DNA of 64,000 nt, from positions 36,136,090 to 36,200,089 of the forward strand of contig ML660201.1 in assembly GCA_007570785.1 (NCBI GenBank), written 5' to 3'. Shown one piece after another: positions 63,896-64,000 of the stretch. The translations under genes were made by a program, and so were the position numbers. Each line of letters starts with the position of its first letter. Positions within the stretch are counted from its first letter, which is position 1. The stretch comes from Antilocapra americana. Its lineage: Eukaryota > Chordata > Mammalia > Artiodactyla > Antilocapridae. Under the pieces are notes generated by a model. That model had not been told where the DNA came from. It searched no databases and worked only from the letters and a program-made list of their open reading frames with translations.

Positions 63896-64000
63896 AGATA
63901 CTAAGAAAAAGATTTGACATTAAATACAAATCCCCCTATGACAATCCCCATTCAAACAGGGGTGATACTAATAGTAGTGCTAAGAATTACCAGAAGTACC

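Overview
The window is nuclear DNA of a ruminant, most likely a bovid. The evidence is the repeat content: many BovA2-type SINEs, Bov-B (RTE-type) LINEs, cetartiodactyl CHR-family tRNA-derived SINEs and a bovine-type L1 with its long 5' UTR. Older pan-mammalian layers (MIR, L2, MER5A and other hAT-Charlie remnants, a Tigger MITE, ancient LTR-like elements) lie beneath them. Which bovid it is cannot be told from this sequence alone. No bacterial, organellar or satellite DNA is visible, and there is no obvious CpG island.

I found no protein-coding exon, functional tRNA, rRNA or snRNA gene that I can support. Most of the longer open reading frames lie inside SINEs, LINEs or low-complexity tracts. 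Those outside repeats (for example 16781-17248 and 48582-48938) match nothing I recognise. The window reads as intergenic or deep intronic DNA.

Layout. 1-12 kb: unique DNA with scattered MIR, hAT, L1 3' ends, CHR and BovA2 copies. 12.1-15.3 kb: an ancient LTR-like element split by Bov-B, then an old L1 tail also split by Bov-B. 15.3-17.7 kb: repeat-poor. 17.7-21.1 kb: two hAT remnants, a Bov-B with patch-like rearrangements, one LTR and one possible LTR, a BovA2 and a long CHR SINE. 21.5-28.2 kb: one minus-strand L1 of about 6.7 kb. It has a preserved 5' end, tandem repeats in its 5' UTR, decayed ORF1 and ORF2, and an internal deletion that removes the reverse-transcriptase core. 28.5-33.7 kb: Bov-B, a Tigger MITE, L1 and L2 remnants and a Bov-B/BovA2/Bov-B cluster. 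33.7-39 kb: unique DNA, an ERV LTR and a Bov-B nested inside a BovA2. 39-43 kb: L1 tails interrupted by BovA2. 43.0-45.2 kb: a repeat-free island with clustered AT-rich homeodomain-like words. 45.2-48.3 kb: L1 pieces, the longest Bov-B (about 1.55 kb) and a CHR SINE. 48.3-64 kb: mostly unique DNA with dispersed BovA2, CHR, MIR and L1 tails, including a three-level nest at 58.4-59.0 kb.

The best second-look items are these. (1) A 16-bp direct repeat flanks a bare poly(A) at 48.58 kb and looks like a target-primed insertion that kept only the tail. (2) Two short patches link the 18.1-18.6 kb Bov-B to other sites in the window and suggest templated repair. (3) The L1 5' UTR carries a 53-bp tandem array, an approximately 0.45-kb tandem duplication and an embedded BovA-like segment. 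(4) The nests at 37.3-38.7 kb and 58.4-59.0 kb give a relative dating of the families. Family names are from memory of consensus sequences; no database search was run.
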